The notes under the pieces are model-generated. The model was given only the letters and a program-made list of their open reading frames with translations. It ran no database searches and was not told the DNA's origin. DNA of 7,607 nucleotides from UBA8517 sp964606975 (lineage in GTDB: Bacteria; Patescibacteriota; Microgenomatia; UBA8517). Below are positions 6,186 to 7,607 of this stretch, piece after piece. The position numbers and the translations under genes were made by a program. Numbering within the stretch: the first letter of the stretch is position 1; every line of letters starts with the position of its first letter. The stretch spans positions 1 to 7,607 of the forward strand of contig CAZSGY010000020.1 in the NCBI GenBank assembly GCA_964606975.1. Reading direction: 5' to 3'.

Positions 6186-7607
6186 TCAAACGACAAAATT
6201 AATTAGTTTTCCCGGAACAAAAATTGTTTTTTTAATGTTTTTACCCTCCAGCCATTTAGCAATTTTCTCATCCTCTTTTACAAGTTTTTCTATTTTTTCT
6301 TTTTCGCCCGCCAATTGTGAATTGTTAATCGCGAGTTGTCCTCTAAGTTTTCCATTGACCTGAACAATGATATTTAAAGTATCTCTCTGTATCTTACTAT
6401 CATCAAATTTGGGCCATTTTGAAGTGTGAACACTAAATGGCTTACCCAAAATTTCTACCCATACTTCCTCACTTAAATGTGGTGCAAAGGGAGCAATCAG
6501 GCGGCACAAAGGATCAAGATACTCAATATTCGATACCTGATATTCGGAATAAACATTTACAAGCTCCATGATTGAGGCTATGGCCGTATTATATTTGAAA
6601 TTATACAAATCCTCAGTCACTTTTTTGATGGTTTGGTGAAGCTTGGAGGCCAGGGTCCTGTCGCTCGCCAGCCCCACGGCCTTTCCGCCGGCTAACAAGC
6701 TCGGGGCCCCTTCCGTGGTGCCCCCCGTCTCGCGCCACCCTTCTGATAATTTAAACACCTTCCAAAGCCTATTTACAAACCTATCCATCCCCTCAATTCC
6801 GCTATCTCTGAAGTCAGGGGAAGCATCCATCGGGCCTAAAAACATAACATATAGGCGTAATGTGTCCGCACCGAACTTGGCAATATATTCATCCGGGTTG
6901 ACCACATTGCCCCTGCTCTTGCTCATCTTGGCACCGTCTTTAATCATCAGACCGTGAGCAAAAAACTTCGGAAAAGGTTCGTCAAAGTCCAGATATTCCA
7001 GATCATGCAGCACTTTCGTCACAAACCTGGCATACATCAAATGAAGCACAGAATGCTCTGCTCCCCCAAAATACAGGTCAACCGGCAGCCATTTTTTTGT
7101 TATCTCGCTATCAAAGGGGGCCTTTTCATGGCCAACCGATGGGTAGCGTAAGAAATACCAGCTTGAGTCAACAAAAGTATCCATAACGTCGGTTTCGCGC
7201 CTTGCCTTCCCGCCACACTTCGGACAATCAACTTCATAAAATTCCTTGTGATTAGCAAGAGGCCCTTTTCCTTCTCCTTCGGGCTTGTAGTCGGATATTT
7301 CAGGCAAGCGTACAGGAAGATCTTTGGCGGCAACAGGCACCCAACCGCAATTGTCGCAATGAATCATGGGTATCGGAGCACCCCAATATCTCTGACGGGA
7401 TACCAGCCAATCCCGAAGATGGTAATTTGTGTGCTTTTTGCCAAAACCTTTCTCTTCAATTTCCTGCCAAAGTTTGTTGTCCGGCTCCTTTTCTACTATA
7501 TCTATATGATACTTTTTGGCAAAATCCATATCACGCTCGTCATGTGCCGGCACACCCATAATCGCCCCCGTTCCATAACCGGGTGCCACATAATTCGTTT
7601 TCCAAAT
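6186..7607 (-). CDS. leuS: Leucyl-tRNA synthetase, C-terminal 473 residues (5' end outside window)
   Basis: LeuRS charges tRNA(Leu) and proofreads mischarged products. The frame is open to the right edge; the first visible residues are IWKTNYVAPGYGTGAIM, so the GTG at 7589 is an internal valine codon. Visible in order are: the end of the CP1 editing domain, with GYGTGAIMGVPAHDERD holding the editing aspartate (10-26); a zinc ribbon with Cys84/Cys87 and Cys128/Cys131; ETDVMDTFVDSSWYFLR (138-154); GGAEHSVLHLMYARF; KMSKS at 227-231; the anticodon-binding domain up to APFAPHLSEE; and the C-terminal QVNGKLRG domain ending PGKLINFVV. The HIGH motif lies outside. Odd points are a Gly/Ala-rich insertion at about 290-319 from a GC-rich island, and 7-bp-period DNA at residues 354-363 and 423-432. 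The gene ends in TGA followed directly by TAA. comEA follows after 15 nt, so cotranscription is likely. Confidence 0.97.
   Translation of the reverse strand: MWKTNYVAPGYGTGAIMGVPAHDERDMDFAKKYHIDIVEKEPDNKLWQEIEEKGFGKKHTNYHLRDWLVSRQRYWGAPIPMIHCDNCGWVPVAAKDLPVRLPEISDYKPEGEGKGPLANHKEFYEVDCPKCGGKARRETDVMDTFVDSSWYFLRYPSVGHEKAPFDSEITKKWLPVDLYFGGAEHSVLHLMYARFVTKVLHDLEYLDFDEPFPKFFAHGLMIKDGAKMSKSRGNVVNPDEYIAKFGADTLRLYVMFLGPMDASPDFRDSGIEGMDRFVNRLWKVFKLSEGWRETGGTTEGAPSLLAGGKAVGLASDRTLASKLHQTIKKVTEDLYNFKYNTAIASIMELVNVYSEYQVSNIEYLDPLCRLIAPFAPHLSEEVWVEILGKPFSVHTSKWPKFDDSKIQRDTLNIIVQVNGKLRGQLAINNSQLAGEKEKIEKLVKEDEKIAKWLEGKNIKKTIFVPGKLINFVV
6313..6340 (-). repeat. Weak heptad-period stretch near the leuS 3' end
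   Basis: On the plus strand the bases divide into AATTGTG, AATTGTT, AATCGCG and AGTTGTC, four 7-bp units sharing A at position 1 and T at position 3 or 4. It encodes residues 423-432 (GQLAINNSQL) just after QVNGKLRG, where the family usually has a slightly shorter acidic loop. It is degenerate and may be chance; reported because three other heptad stretches lie in the same operon. Confidence 0.35.
6519..6546 (-). repeat. Heptad-period repeat in leuS
   Basis: Four 7-bp units follow each other on the plus strand: ATACTCA, ATATTCG, ATACCTG and ATATTCG. The second and fourth are identical. They encode SEYQVSNIEY (visible residues 354-363) between MELVN and the conserved APFAPHLSEE helix, where LeuRS proteins normally have a variable linker. 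The unit differs from the argS units but has the same period and the same in-frame placement in a loop. Confidence 0.6.
6648..6745 (-). repeat. GC-rich island inserted in leuS
   Basis: Bases 6661-6730 are 51/70 G+C (73%), against clearly AT-rich flanks. The stretch encodes a Gly/Ala/Thr-rich segment (visible residues about 290-319, including GGTTEGAPSLLAGG) between the VFKLSEG helix and KLHQTIKKVTED, where typical LeuRS has only a few residues. An imperfect inverted repeat with CCACGG (6674-6679) and CCGTGG (6713-6718) brackets it, with GGGGCCCC inside. It looks like a small inserted repeat of different origin from the host gene. Confidence 0.5.

Noticed and set aside
4420..6188. TGA reassigned to glycine (genetic code 25), which would fuse the ComEC halves and extend LeuS by one codon to TAA
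   Set aside because: All seven genes encode glycine only with GGN codons. A code-25 genome should show some internal TGA among the many glycines here. The TGA stops at leuS and comEC are therefore read as real stops.
6643..6957. Plus-strand open frame of 104 codons inside leuS
   Set aside because: It is a shadow of leuS, kept open partly by the GC-rich island; the translation has no recognisable features.
7587..7589. GTG at 7589 as the leuS start
   Set aside because: The frame stays open to the window edge with family-typical residues before it, and the whole N-terminal half with the HIGH motif would be missing.

Overview
The window looks like a piece of a small-genome bacterium of the Candidatus Patescibacteria (CPR) radiation, most likely a Microgenomates-like lineage. 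That placement is inference. It rests on moderately AT-rich DNA, tightly packed genes all on the minus strand, no Shine-Dalgarno sequence at any of the six visible starts, a ComEC split into two short proteins, and short 7-bp-period repeats inside protein-coding genes. No rRNA or other phylogenetic marker is present to settle it.

Layout in the direction of transcription (right to left): leuS, leucyl-tRNA synthetase, 5' end beyond the right edge (6186-7607); a ComEA-like membrane-anchored DNA-binding protein (5529-6170); the channel half of ComEC (4420-5490); the metallo-beta-lactamase (MBL) half of ComEC as its own gene (3505-4407); argS, arginyl-tRNA synthetase (1761-3500); an 80-bp gap with an AT-rich dyad that may end the argS transcript; an M16 zinc peptidase (403-1680); and ndk, nucleoside diphosphate kinase, running off the left edge (1-401). 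Gaps other than the 80-bp one are 1 to 38 nt, so leuS to argS is probably one operon and the peptidase plus ndk a second unit or a continuation.

Functionally, three genes for DNA uptake (ComEA captures DNA at the cell surface, ComEC-N forms the membrane channel, the anchored MBL protein is the candidate nuclease that degrades one strand) sit between two tRNA synthetases. In an organism that may scavenge nucleic acids, imported nucleotides could feed NDK. That link is inference.

The main thing to look at again is a set of short stretches with 7-bp periodicity lying in frame inside genes. Two copies in argS have the same architecture although they lie about 1.3 kb apart: three heptads, a 4-nt break, four heptads, then TTT(T)GCAA. 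A third stretch with a different unit lies in leuS, and weaker ones lie in leuS and comEA. Because 7 is coprime to 3, an ideal array encodes the same cyclic heptapeptide in every frame, and the main units contain no stop codon in any of six frames. This could explain how such elements survive in essential genes. leuS also has a 73% GC island encoding a Gly/Ala-rich insertion. The two ComEC halves lie in the same reading frame, separated by one TGA.
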